Assembly: GCA_031002005.1 (NCBI GenBank)
Contig: JARYHS010008074.1
Span: 348,650,932 to 348,714,931 of the forward strand
Direction of reading: 5' to 3'
Origin: Vandiemenella viatica
Taxonomy: Eukaryota; Arthropoda; Insecta; Orthoptera; Morabidae
DNA length: 64,000 nucleotides
Below the pieces are notes generated by a model. The model was given only the letters and a program-made list of their open reading frames with translations. It had not been told where the DNA came from and did not search any database. Made by a program: the position numbers and the translations under genes. Positions 1-11,501 of the stretch are shown here, piece by piece (position 1 is the first letter of the stretch; every line of letters begins with the position of its first letter).

Positions 1-1558
1 CCGTGTCTCGAAGGAAGCGAACGATTGCCTTGTAGATCTGCACATTTCTTAATTGTAGAATGGTGGTGACGCTGGCTGGAAATTTGGCGGAAAGCTGTTC
101 TAGGCGCCTGTAGAAACGCTTGCGTTGTGACTGGAACCGCAAACAGGAGAACATGATTTGATTGAGCTCGGTGATCTCTTGGTCGAAAGTGCATATAGGT
201 GTTTCTATTATATTGAGGCGGTATAGGTGCTGTGGGTAACAACCGTGTCCTAGTTTCATTGTAATAATGGTTGTTACGTGTCTTCGTGCTATGTTGTGCT
301 CTGCGAATTAGGGTGTCTTCGGTATTGCAGGCTGTACTGCTGCATAGTGTCTTCCTCTGAGTAGCTGCGTCCGGGACCAGTCTTCATTCCAATTGAGGTG
401 TGCCTTCCTAGAGACTATTGGGATGAAATCCCTCCAAGGTAGCAGGATGCCTGCAAAGTGCCCTTCGTTGAAGCTCTGTTTCGCTAGCTGGTCGACGATT
501 TCATTATGTACTATTCCTATGTGACCTTTTATCCAGAGAAAGTGTACTTGTATGCCATCTGAAGAAGCTTCTGAAACTAATTTTATTATTTCATAAAGGT
601 ATTGGTGCGTTTTGTTACTCCATACTGGGTTCTGTAATTTCTGGAGAGCGCTCTTAGCGTCAGTAGGTATTAAAATTCTTGGAAAGTGCTTGTCTAGCCC
701 GTACTTGATGGCTTCGCACATGGCTGTAATTTCCGCTGTGTAAATGGACGTCTCTGCAGGTAGTAATGTTTGTCAGAACTCGTTAGTATGTGGACAATAA
801 TAAGCGTATCCTACTCTTTCCATAGTTTTAGAGCCGTCGCTATAAATATGAATGTAGTTGAGCCAAGTTTTGTTCAGAAAGTGAGAGATTGCTGTGTTGA
901 TGTTGTTACTCCGGATGACATTTTCTGGTAGATAATATATATTTAGTTTCAAAATTTGAAGTTCGTGTGGATACAGGAAGCAGCGAATCGTGCGGCTTTT
1001 TAATACGAGTGATTTAATTTTTTCGTATTCCTTATATACTTTTAATAGTAGGGGCACTCTTCTCACTGGCGGTGATCCGTTCTCTGTGCGTCTTCTGTTC
1101 TCTACTGACAGCTTCTTTAGTAAAGGATGTTCCTTTATAGTAAAGATGCGGATGAGGTATTTGTTTTTAAGAAGTTCCCGGCGAATAGAAAGGAGCATTT
1201 CTGTTGCTTCTATCAGAAGAGCATTGGTTGGACTAGACCTCATTGCACCTAGGCATAATCTCACGGCCCTTATGTTGCGCCCTGTCCAGTTTTTCCAGAA
1301 CGTATTTTGGCGCGTTTCCGAATAGGGTGCTTCCAGAGTCAATTACTGGACGGATTAAGGATCGGTACAGGATCAGTAGAGTAGAAGGATCTGCTCCCCA
1401 CCATGTTCCTGTGATGGATCGGAGTATGTTTAGCATTTCTCCCACCTTCTCTAATATGTAGTTTATATGACGGCTCCATGTTAGTTTGCTGTCAAGATAT
1501 AGGCCCAGTAATTTAGCCGACGATTCTATTGGGAAGGTATATGGTCCCAGCCGTATGG
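1..1558 (-). mobile_element. LINE copy 1, RNase-H-bearing non-LTR retrotransposon, 5'-truncated
   Basis: This is the 3' part of a non-LTR retrotransposon of the R1/I/Jockey group, read on the minus strand. It runs from the end of the reverse transcriptase through an RNase H domain to the C-terminal tail; the element's 3' end lies beyond the window start. A second copy at 32656-34962 has the same order and is nearly identical base for base, which defines the left-hand limit: the two copies agree up to about 1558 and then diverge abruptly, so copy 1 was truncated there. Both copies lie on the same strand about 33 kb apart. 5' truncation is the usual product of incomplete target-primed reverse transcription. 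No target duplication can be checked because one end is missing. Confidence 0.9.
308..1445 (-). pseudogene. LINE ORF2 remnant: RT C-terminus and RNase H (copy 1)
   Basis: The open pieces 1445-1233, 1342-773 and 721-308 together encode the end of the reverse transcriptase, a linker and an RNase H domain that would degrade RNA in the RNA-DNA hybrid. Visible motifs are YSDGS (first catalytic Asp), the ITAMCEAI helix (Glu), TDAKSAL (second Asp), the FLWIKGHIG motif and HNEIVDQLAK. The pieces are in different frames or separated by stops, so no functional protein is made. One nonsense change is clear by comparison with copy 2: a Gly codon became TGA at 773-775, just before the Glu helix. Downstream of 308 the C-terminal tail continues towards base 1 with a Cys/His motif around HIMLSCSRF. 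Clade placement (R1, I or Jockey group) is inferred from RT plus RNase H and is not resolved further. Confidence 0.85.
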
Positions 1559-2261
1559 TACTACCATGCTCATATTAATCCGAACGACATGGATCGCACA
1601 TCGCTAAATTTCCTCCTGGGAATTATTCAACCCATTATACACAACTGCAAAGACAGTCCTATACCCGGTAGGTGGTACACTCATGTTACTGTGAAAAATT
1701 GTCACGTACTCGACCCACAAAAAAACGGAATACATTTCAGTTTATTCGTTTCATAAACTTGATTAGTGATTACAGTAAGGCAACAAATGTATTACACAGA
1801 CATTAAATTAGTTGATTTGTACTTTTTAAATTCATTTGAGAGTTATTTAGTGTCAATAACTAGTAAAAAAGTCACCGCTTTCAAACAAAATGTTAGTTTT
1901 GAACAAAAGGTAGGACACGAAACAATTTATGTATTACATTCGTCTTCAAAAACATAAAATAACAAGAAATTTAATACAAAAAATGATTTTTGCACTGGAT
2001 TTAAATTTGTGGAAACAATACAGAGCTATTGGATGCAGCTGTCTGCTACATGGCACACAATACATTTACAAAATTAATTACTTTAGTATTAATTTAACGA
2101 ATCTACTTGCACTAACGTTCTGTTATCCGGTTCTACTCATAAGTCTGTTTTTGAACCTACAGAACGTAAAAAAATAAAAAAAATAAAAAAAAAATGAACT
2201 TAAAGAATTATTAAATAAATATTGCCGGTAGCATAAAATGGAATCAGTGAGTTATGCGTTC

Positions 2262-2321
<60 letters not shown>

Positions 2322-3015
2322 GTAGATGTATTTTAGCGAAAGACAACTGATTTTCTCTCACTACAACCAAGAAAAGATCCTTAAAACATTGAACATTCCT
2401 ACCTTTTTTTAAAAAAAGTTATAAATAAAGTTAGATTCCAGCTTTTTCAGTATTTGATTGAAAATCAACTTCATTAGTGAATATGGCAAAATTTTACACA
2501 TTACACTTCTGTATTCGACTGCCGACGTAAAGATGGAAGGTATATCAAAAAATGATGGACTGAAAGCTTGCGTAATTAACAATATTGTGCGACTATTGAT
2601 GGTCACGAGTGGAGTTAATGATGTATATCATGTATTATACTCTATTTGTGGCATCAACTTATTCTTGTAGGCCAACCTCTTAGTCCGATCTAATGCTAAT
2701 ATTACTCCTACTCCTCCCGCAGGTAGACGGTAAAAAATTCTCACTGAAGTAAAAAAATAAAACTATAATCCGGAGCAAAAGATAAAAAAAATTAAAACAA
2801 CTAAACATCAATAGTGAATGGGTGAAATATAACAAGTTGATTCTAACGCCTAGTTTAATGATGTACAGCAAACATATTTTTTTAACGTGTTGTTTATTGA
2901 ATTTAATGCTTCAAGGAAGTAACAGGACAGTTCTGCAACGCGGAAAAATGTTGCCGAACGAGTAGTTATGAGCTGGTAAATCTCTAACCCTGAGGGTCGC
3001 TCAGATTGGCCGATG
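1559..3015. other. Unclassified AT-rich DNA
   Basis: No coding sequence or element is recognised apart from the poly-A run listed separately. Open frames here are short (up to about 80 codons), rich in Lys, Asn, Leu and Ser, and look like chance frames in AT-rich DNA. Confidence 0.5.
2264..2317 (+). repeat. Poly-A run, 54 bp
   Basis: An uninterrupted run of 54 A. It may be the tail of a retroposon inserted on the plus strand, but I recognise no retroposon body immediately upstream; it could equally be an expanded microsatellite or an assembly-length artefact. Confidence 0.9.
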
Positions 3016-3019
3016 CCGA

Positions 3020-3105
3020 GCAGGAAGATTAGTGGCTAGGAAGCGCCCTGTCTCGCGGAAGAAAGGTACGCGGTTCGAGTCGGGCTTCGGGCACGAGTGG
3101 TTTAA
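3020..3105 (+). repeat. Possible tRNA-like SINE head
   Basis: The segment carries an A-box-like stretch (AGTGGCTAGGAAGCGCC) followed about 35 bases later by a good B box (GGTTCGAGTC), the spacing of an internal RNA polymerase III promoter. It does not fold as a complete tRNA with a matching acceptor stem, so a SINE head is more likely than a tRNA gene. It differs from the common SINE family of this window. Confidence 0.35.
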
Positions 3106-3114
3106 TGAAGTGTT

Positions 3115-4845
3115 ACGTTCCCCTCGTGTTTCCTGTTTGTCAGGAGACTAATAGCACATGATTCACTGATTGGGATGTAAAAATAAAAGATTTGTTGCCT
3201 GGATAGATAAAAAAATCCAAATTTCTTTTTTGCCCTTATCTTTTCAGTTGAGTCTTTAATATATCTTTTACAATGACACGGGAAATATTAGCTGTGTAAG
3301 AAAAAATTTAGGCCTCACTATTTAAGTAGGAACGATTCCACGTTCAATAAAGTCATTCTGGAAACTCTACGAAAACCGAAGTCTCGATAGCTGTACCGTG
3401 AATTCAAAATTGTTACTATCTAATTTCGATGCAAAAAGTTATGAATCACCTACTACATTCGGATTTTCATTCCTGTATTTGATTTGCAAGTGGATCTCTG
3501 AATTTTTTTTATGATAATAGAACCATAAAAACACAGAATGATTCCATGGAAGGTATAACTCAGTCTTTTAATTGAGGAATGCTAGGAAATGTTTTGATAC
3601 AATTTCAAACACGTCTGCTTAGCAGTTGTTGAATGTAATACAATTAATACATCTTTGTATCTATAGATTTTGATATACTGAATCCTGTGTATGGTGATGT
3701 ATCGTTAAAGCTGGAATTAAAAGTCGAATTAATTTGATAATTCTGGAATTTGTAAAACTTTTAAACACTTCATAAAAATCAGCTTGTAAATGTTTGTAAT
3801 GTCAGTGATCATCTGTTTTATATTTATTTGAAATACTGAAAAAAGTACGCTTCACACTGGAACTAAATTATTGATTGGTATTCATTTACCTAATCTAACC
3901 ACAAAAGATTTGGTTTTCACTATTTCAGAAGATCGAAATTTAATACACCGTAGTCATATTAACCAACAAACATTTGGAAAAAAGAAGAGCGCTTGTATAC
4001 GAATCTTACGTTCAATTCATCCGGAGCAAATTTTTGTCAGTTACCAAATTACAATAAGATTTCGTACAAAGGTAAATAAATAAATCAACAATGCTAAAAG
4101 AACTTACTAAAACAATGATTCTTGCTTTATTTGAAGTTTTGGATAGAAAAAGAAATATTGTGCAATCCAGTAAAGATTACGTGTCAGATGAAGGAATAAA
4201 CTGTAAAACAATTTTATAATGTATCCTTCTTACTCTCCACAAGTGGTGTGTGAAATTGAAATTGTGATCGAAAGGAGATATTTTGTTGTTTACATAGAGC
4301 ATTTAACCGCTCAGTGTATCCTCGTCCGAAATTCGTCTTCTGCGACGACATTCTAGCTGCTTAACAGCTCACAGTGTTTAATCTCTTGTAACTGTGTATT
4401 TGTTACGATACTATTGCTGAAAGTAACATCATTATGTCTCTGCGCTAGTTTGGAATAAAACTAGAAGCTACAGAGTAGTGAATAATTTGATAACCGAGGA
4501 CAAACGATTGAATTTTGTAGTTACTGCAGCAACATGATGATGACTACGTAATATGATTAATAATCATTTTCCGATGTTTGCATAGTTATATTATATACTC
4601 AATAATTCTGAATGATTTCTCAGTAGCTGTAATCTCATTTCTGTTATGTGGATTTTTCGCGGTGCAACTACGACGGTTAATCTCAGAGACTTAAGCAGTA
4701 AAACTGTTTACATTCCTACCAACAGTTGCAGTGTTCCGTTAAAAATTTTAAAACGTGGCTTGAAGTCTATTTTAAAACCTTCTTTAGCCAAGCATATTTT
4801 ATACCACCAGAAATTATCCTCCACAATTATTTGACGGTATTTTGC
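3115..4845. other. Unclassified AT-rich DNA
   Basis: I see no gene, repeat boundary or conserved motif that I can name. Confidence 0.5.
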
Positions 4846-4849
4846 AATG

Positions 4850-5060
4850 TCGGAGAGATGAGTAGTTACGTTCTGGCCTTACATTCGGGAGGACGCAGAT
4901 TCCAATCCCTGTTCGATCATCGAGATTTCGTTTATTCCATGGTTTCACCAAAACACTCTAGGTGAATGTCGGTATTGTTTAATGAAAAGGAAATGAGCGA
5001 ATTTCTTCGTTGCAATAAGTACTTTCCCGCCTCTAATGACCTCGACGTCGACGTCACATA
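4850..5060 (+). repeat. tRNA-derived SINE, old copy
   Basis: A diverged copy of the SINE family that recurs in this window. The order is a tRNA-like head (AACG-type A box, then GATTCCAATCC as B box), a central block around CCATGGTTTCACC, and the tail TCTAATGACCTCGACGTCGA. Many substitutions against the better copies (for example 56352-56590) show age. No target duplication is clear. Confidence 0.75.
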
Positions 5061-6639
5061 TGAGTTGGTGTGTGTTACTAAAAAGTTTCACATCTTGAAG
5101 CTTCCCTGATTTTGAGATCATTCTTGTTCTTCTTCTTCCAATGTAGTGTTAGACAGGTGGGCTGTTACAGTCTCAATATAATTCTTGTTTTTATCAAATG
5201 AAATCATATACAGAAAATCACTTAAAATTGAGTCAATAGTTTTGCCGCCTTATCACTCTCGGACTAGAAAAAGAATGAAAAAAAAACATCAACTTTTAAA
5301 CTACCTGTATATATGGTACCCGTTATACGGTTATTTGAGAAAGAACAAGACACATGATTTTCAGGAGAGGCAAATATTCCAAAGAAACCTTCAGATGATA
5401 GAGAAGAGATCCGTAGTCTGGTGGGAGCGATCGGGTGGTACCGAGTTCGAATCTGCACATATTCATTTTTTTTTCCTTTAACATTTTGGTAAATGTATAT
5501 TGTTGAAAATATATACTTGTCATTAGTCATTAGCAATGGTTCCTCACATAAATACGTTTACAGTAATATAGACTGCAGCAAATGTGTGTTCTTTAAGAAG
5601 TATATTTAACTGAAAAATGGAAGTTCAATACAAAGGATTCGAGCAACAGACTACAAAGCATATTCCAAGAAGCTTAACTTCTACCCAAAATCCTGTTTTC
5701 TGTTAATCCTCTAAAACTATCAATATTAGGATCTTATTGATAATCGAGAAATTACTAATTTTTTATTGTATTTCCATTCTTCTAGCCCGCCGAAAAAGAT
5801 ACAGAGATATAAGCCTAGACTTCGATATTTTTCTGTTTAGAGAACTCTGTTGCGTGGTTCCTTCCAATATGTAGAAGGTGGTTTGCCAGAGATAGCGACC
5901 ATGCCTTATCGGTGTATATTGACAACTACTTCAAACTTTTACTCTTCGGTTTATTACATCCTAACGTTGCAGCCAACCTGTCGTAGCTTGATTGAGTCTA
6001 TTTTTTGCTCGGTTACAGTGTAGTACTCACATTTGAGTCTTGCTTCAAATAATTTTCAGTATCTTTCTTACATTCTCAGACAGAAATAATATTTGTGTGG
6101 AATTTATGGGCTTATTTATACACAATATCGACAATAAGCATTGAAATAGGTGACGACTGATAAACATTCCAGCATTTGTTTCTCATTCAAAAATGAAGTT
6201 GAATATTTGAGTGAAGTAACGTGGGACTTATGTCTGGTAGCATAGTATCAGGAAAGTGAAAACAAGTTATTTATAGAAACGGGGAAGAAGGAAGTTCATA
6301 TTTCCGCAAAACGGAAAGATTAGCTAGTGACCTAGCATTAATCATTCCTCGGGATAAGTTACTAGTTGAAAAGACTCTTGGACATTACAAATACAGGACT
6401 GTCCTAATTACGAATTGTGACACACCTTCATTCTTATCGCTGAAATTAGCAGTTTGGTATTCGCTGAAACAAATAGTACTAAGTACTGTAAAACCTGGAA
6501 ATGACTCTTTAAATCACACAGGTTGTCCCAAATTATGAATGAACAAACTTTTTACCTTAGCAGGAGTGAAAGCCTTCGGAATCGAGGATGAATTCTTGTA
6601 ATTTCACTTTAAAATAAATGACTTTCTCCTTTTGTTATC
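5061..6639. other. Unclassified DNA upstream of the gypsy element
   Basis: No gene recognised. A B-box-like GAGTTCGAATC at about 5444 is noted, without a convincing A box. The remainder is AT-rich, with only short chance frames. Confidence 0.5.
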
Positions 6640-6844
6640 TGTTCAGTCTGCCAGTAAAGGCCCCTGCCAGGCAGACCTCACACACAACGCGCCTGCACGC
6701 CGGGATACATATACGACTCCAAACAGGCGCAGAGACATCAAAACAAACCAGGAAAACAAATAGAATCATCTAGAAGCTAAGTGGGACTATTTCTTACAGA
6801 GGTCGCCGTACTACCACACAACGGAATTCCTGCGCCAGGCCGCC

Positions 6845-6851
6845 TATATAA
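6845..6851 (+). promoter_or_regulatory. TATA box of the 5' LTR
   Basis: TATATAA in a GC-rich setting (CGCCTATATAAGCG) inside the LTR. Its place about 200 bp into the LTR fits a U3 promoter driving the genomic RNA. The same motif lies at 11689-11695 in the 3' LTR. Confidence 0.65.
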
Positions 6852-7045
6852 GCGTAGCCGGCCGCTCCACCGCCAGTTCCGGCCTGACCGCGGAACCAGC
6901 TTCAACTACAGAAGACCACCGGAAGTTCGCGAGAAGTAGAAGCCGTCTCTCTCTACCCCGGATCAGGACCAGGCTAAATTTCTCGACGGTCATCCGCTAA
7001 CTGTACCACATTTGTTATTGTTTACCAGTGTTTTGTGTACATAGT

Positions 7046-7051
7046 AATAAA
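7046..7051 (+). promoter_or_regulatory. Polyadenylation signal in the 5' LTR
   Basis: AATAAA close to the LTR end. The equivalent signal at 11890-11895 in the 3' LTR would terminate the element's RNA. Confidence 0.55.
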
Positions 7052-7084
7052 CCTCAAGGAACCATTAAGTGTAGTTCACTTCAG

Positions 7085-7102
7085 TGGCGACAAGGTTGGG
7101 AT
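7085..7102 (+). other. Primer-binding site
   Basis: TGGCGACAAGGTTGGGAT begins one base after the inferred LTR end. TGG complements the CCA end of a tRNA, the usual minus-strand primer in Ty3/gypsy elements. I cannot assign the tRNA from the sequence alone. Confidence 0.7.
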
Positions 7103-7119
7103 AAGAACTCTCGACCATC

Positions 7120-7250
7120 ATGGCTACGCCAGCAGCACCTACGGAATGGCAACAGTTCCTCCAAGGACTTCTACATCAGTTCTTCGAATCTCAGAGACAA
7201 CTGATTGCGGAAGTCAGGAATCTCCGCCAACCCACGGCCCCGCCTCCGTA
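7120..7250 (+). pseudogene. gag: gag, N-terminal part
   Basis: The ATG at 7120 is the first after the primer-binding site and opens a frame (MATPAAPTEWQQFLQGLL...) rich in Gln and hydrophobic residues, as expected at the start of a mag-type Gag. The meaningful reading leaves this frame between about 7240 and 7252, where the Gag sequence goes on in the frame one base over (RIPAFNDDVEEWETYEKR). The change is explained by one missing base in a C-rich stretch. The same initial frame stays open to 7572 but its later residues are not Gag-like. Gag would form the cytoplasmic particle that packages the element's RNA. Confidence 0.75.
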
Positions 7251-9609
7251 TCCCAGCATTCAACGACGACGTCGAAGAATGGGAGACCTACGAGAAGCGC
7301 ATAAAACAACACTTCGCAATTCATCACATATCCAAAGAAGAAGACCAGCGTGCATATTTCCTTTCCTGGAACCAATCGAAGATGTATGTCTTGCTCACCA
7401 AACTTCAGCCACAAGACCCCGACACCCTCACCTTCACGACCATCTGTACGACACTGAATGCATACTACAGACGCCGGTACCATGTCGTCGCGGCCCGCGT
7501 CGAATTCTATCAATGCCGGAAGAAGCCCGATCAGACGTATCGCCAGTGGGCGGCCGAACTCCAAGGCCTTAGCAGAAAATGTAAGTTTCAAACTCGTTGT
7601 TCCCACGAATCCTACGCCGACGACATGGTGCGTGATCACATCATACAGGCTGCACCAGATGCCGCACTCCGGCATGACGCCCTCAAGTTAGAGGACCCAT
7701 CCCTGGAGCAGGTCATCGAACTTGCCTACAAATTCGAAATATCTACGGCCGCAGATCGCCGCCTGGAGTCCTGGGCGGATGTGGCCGCAATCCGAACCGA
7801 CGTAGAGGACACACAGGACGTCGCCGCCATCCAGAGCTCCCAGTCGCGCTCCTCCCGACACCACAACCGGGGACCGCTTCCTCAGAAGGACATCGAACCG
7901 GCCCGTTCCGGCAGGGGCACCAAGTCTCGGCAGCAGCAGCGGATCCCGCAGCGCCGACGCCGCAGCCCGCTCCGCCTACCCTCCTGCCCCGCCTGTTATT
8001 CAGCACATGAGAGGGAAAATTGTCCGGATCGTTGGGCTGAATGCTCACGTTGCGGCAAGGAAGGACACCTGGCGTCCGTCTGCCGCACCAACACCACCAA
8101 TGCCAATCCCGGCTCTCGCCGCCCAGGGTCTTACCAAGACAGGTTGAGCGGCGCACCTATGGATATCAATCAGGTAGACACTTCCACAGCATCCAAACTT
8201 TTTATTGACGTTACGGTCAATGGCAAGCCCCTGCGCCTACAAGTCGACACAGGAGCAGCAGTCTCATTGCTTAATTATACTACTTATGTGCAAATTGGCT
8301 CGCCCCCCCTCTCGCCGGCCCCCAAGCGCCTCCTGACATACAACAAACAGGAAATAGCACTCCTGGGACAATTCACAGCAAACGTCATGTATAAGTCTGT
8401 ACATCGTTCAGTCCCCTTTTTAGTAGTTAACAGTTCTCTCACAGCAGACTTATTTGGACTGGACGCTTTCCGCTTATTCGGATTTTCAATTGAGGATAAC
8501 ATACACCTCGTATCTCAGCATGTTCCTTTTCCTGAAGTGGACGCCCTTTGCACCGAGTTTCAGGACCTGTTCTCACCAGGCGTCGGCTGTGCAAAGGACT
8601 TCGAAGCATCACTCCAACTCCGGCCGGACGTACGGCCTCGATACTTCCGGGCACGCCAGGTACCCGTAGCGCTTCAACAACCACTTCAGGAAGAACTTCA
8701 ACGTCTCCAAGACGAAGGGATCCTCCAGCCGGTGCGGTTCAGCCCCTGGGCCACGCCGTTGGTCATAGTTCAGAAGCCAGGACGCCGCTTACGTCTCTGT
8801 GGTGACTTTAAGACCACCGTCAACCCGCATCTGCTGGTAGACGACTATCCACTTCCGAGACCGGACGACCTCTTCCGTAAACTAGCAGGAGGTACCTACT
8901 TTACAAAAATTGACCTGGCAGAAGCATACCTTCAAATCCCTTTGGATATCCAGTCCCGACAATACACAGTCATCAACACTCCCTCTGGCCTCTTCCAACT
9001 CAACCGGCTCATGTTCGGCTTGGCCAGTGCTCCAGCGATTTTTCAACGGTATCTCGAACAACTTCTCCAGGATATTCCGGGATGCATCAACTATCTCGAC
9101 GACATAGTCGTCACGGGACCCTCCGCTGCCGAACACATGACCAACCTCCGCCTACTCTTCCTCCGCCTCCGTGCAGCAGGATTGAAATGCAACCTTTCCA
9201 AGTGTCAATTTTTTCAACAATCCATTTCCTACCTGGGTCACATCATCGCTCAGGAAGGCATCTCCCCAGCATTTTCCTATGTGGACGCTATTTCCAACTT
9301 ACCTCGGCCTCAGGATCTACATCAGTTGAAATCTTTTTTAGGCAAGATTTCATACTACAGAAAATTTATACCCTCAGCAGCACAAGTGGCAGCACCCCTG
9401 TACCACCTCTGTCGCAAGAATGTCCCGTTCCGTTGGACCCCAGCTTGCGAGACCGCATTCCACACCCTTAAACAGCAGCTCAAGTCCGCAGCATGCCTCA
9501 TGCCATACACTCCAAACCTCCCCTTGATACTTGCCACAGATGCATCCGATTACGGTGTGGGGGCAGTTCTGTCTCATAAATTACCAGATGGCACGGAACG
9601 CCCGTAGCC
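7251..9609 (+). pseudogene. gag-pol: gag-pol: capsid, zinc knuckles, protease, RT, start of RNase H
   Basis: One continuous frame (open from about 7205, stop at 9605-9607). In order: capsid-like Gag; two zinc knuckles, CPACYSAHERENC and CSRCGKEGHLASVC, at about 7984-8085, which bind RNA; an aspartic protease with DTGA at about 8245; a reverse transcriptase with FTKIDLAEAY, FGLASAP and the catalytic YLDD at 9092-9103; and the start of RNase H with ATDASDYGVGAVL. Gag and Pol share one frame without a programmed shift, as in many mag elements. The frame ends early at DGTERP because one base is missing next to a C run; the RNase H then resumes in another frame. It would replicate the element in cytoplasmic particles; here it is broken. 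Confidence 0.93.
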
Positions 9610-11501
9610 TACATCTCCAAAGCCTATCGGCTGCTCAGCTTAAATATTCTCAAATCGAGAAAGAGGCGCTAGCTATTGTTTTTGCCTGCTCCAAATTCTA
9701 TTCCCTTTTATATGGGATTTCTTTTCATCTCATTACCGACCACAAGCCACTCCTATCACTATTTGATCCGTCCACACGTCTGCCTACCAAAACATCCCAC
9801 CGCATCCAGCGTTGGGCACTATTCCTGTCCCAGTTCAGATATACCATGCATTTCCGTACCACCTCCAGGCATGCCAATGCAGACGCCTTATCCAGACTAC
9901 CGCAGGGACCAGACCTTGCCTTCGACAAGTCGGAACTTCTGGTGTTCCAGATCGACGATGACATACAAGAAGCACTGAAGACATTTCCAGTCACGGCCAG
10001 CAAAAGAGTCGCGGCAGCCACAGGGGAGGACCCCCTCCTCCGTGTCATCCGACACCACATCCAACACGGGTGGCAAACACGTTCCCCTCCACGCCATCAT
10101 CAAGACCTCAAGTTCTACTACTCCATCCGCCACCAGCTCTCAGTAGTAGAGGGAGTGCTCCTCCGCACAGAACCAAATTCCACCCCGAGGGTCGTCGTTC
10201 CGAGATCCCTACAACCGACAATCCTCCAAACTCTCCACCAAGGACACTGGGGAATTGCCCGCACCAAATCCCTTGCCAGACGCCATGTATTCTGGATCGG
10301 CCTTACCACGGATGTCACGAAGATGGTGCGGCGCTGTACCATCTGTGCCCAACAACTGCCCCGCCCCCCTCAAAAGTTCCTTTCCTGGCCGGCACCGTCC
10401 GGACCCTGGGAACGCATTCACCTCGACTTCGCTGGCCCATTCCTAGGCCACCAGTGGCTCCTAGTGACGGATGCCTTTTCCCACTTCCCATATGTCGTCC
10501 GTTGCTCCACAATCACCACAGAGGTCACCATTTCAGCCCTCACGAAGATCTTTTCCATCGAAGGATTACCATACGCTATCGTCACAGATAACGGACCGCA
10601 ATTTCGAAGTCGGGAATTCCTATCCTTCTGTACCGCCAACAATATCCAACACCTCCTCACCCCGCCCTTCCACCCCCAATCTAACGGGGAGGCGGAACGG
10701 CTAGTCAGAACATTCAAAACCCAAATGACCAAATACACCACAAGTCACAAACTCGAAGAGGCATTGACACTCTTCCTCAGTTCCTATCGAACCACTCCAG
10801 TGGGGGCCAAAAGCCCGGCGGAATTGCTGCATGGCCGCCAACCTCGCACTCTCCTCCATCTCCTCTTACCCCCGCCCAAAGTACAGGTACCTTCGGGCCC
10901 ATTCCGTTTCACCCCGGGCTCCCTAGTCTGGGCCCGCGGGTTTGGCTCCCGGGCCGGTTGGCTTCCGGGGGTCATCCAGCGGCCCCGGGGCCGCCAACTG
11001 TTCGACGTCAGCCTGGATGGCCGGATAGTGCGACGCCATCGAAACCAACTACGTCCCCGCTACCCCACGGCACCGTCCTCTTCCACCACGGCACGGCCAT
11101 CCACTTCTTCCTCTCCTTCCCTGCCACCTCCACCACTCCTGCCGTCTAACCGTTGCTCAGGGACAGTTACAGCGCCACCAACGACGCCACAACCTGTCGG
11201 TCGCTCCGACACCCTTCAGCCGCAGCCTCTCGACCACCTGCGGGGACCATCTTCAGCGCCCCCCGTACAGCCCCCGGCCATCGACGCCGACGAACCGATG
11301 CCGTTAGCTCCACAAGTACCTCCACCACAACCTGCACCACGACGCAGGTCGGCACGCATCGCCAGGGGAACAGCTCCGTACTCCCCTGGAGGTAGCCTTC
11401 ATAGTCTGCTCCAGGGCGCCGCGGCAGACGACCTCGCAGACGTCGCAGACATCGCTTCCCCCCCCCCCCCCGGGAGGGAGGTATGTTCAGTCTGCCAGTA
11501 A
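9608..11501 (+). pseudogene. pol: pol, 3' part: RNase H and integrase
   Basis: Open from 9531 in the third frame, but the meaningful part starts at about 9608 (AYISKAYRLLS...). RNase H continues with the IEKEALAIVFA helix and NADALSRL. Integrase follows: a zinc-binding region (HQGHWGIARTKSL, then CTICAQ), the DDE core with HLDFAGPF (about 10420), VTDNGPQF (about 10580) and HPQSNGEAERL (about 10675), and a GPY/F-like C-terminal module with GSLVWARGFG and VSLDGRIVRRHRNQLR. The tail is Pro/Ser-rich. The frame ends 18 bases inside the 3' LTR. Integrase would insert the cDNA into the genome. All catalytic residues are visible; only the frameshift near 9606 separates it from the upstream Pol. Confidence 0.92.
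11458..11483 (+). other. C run and polypurine tract before the 3' LTR
   Basis: A long C run is followed by GGGAGGGAGGTA and then the 3' LTR. The purine block primes plus-strand synthesis in this class of elements. The C run next to it is prone to length errors in sequencing. Confidence 0.7.

Larger units (their letters stand above)
6640..7083 (+). repeat. 5' LTR of the gypsy element
   Basis: Starts TGTTCAGTCTGCC and ends near ...CACTTCA, about 444 bp. It carries a TATA box and a polyadenylation signal. Up to about 7066 I find no difference from the 3' LTR; the last 17 or so bases differ slightly (AAGTGTAGTTCACTTCA here). Confidence 0.9.
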
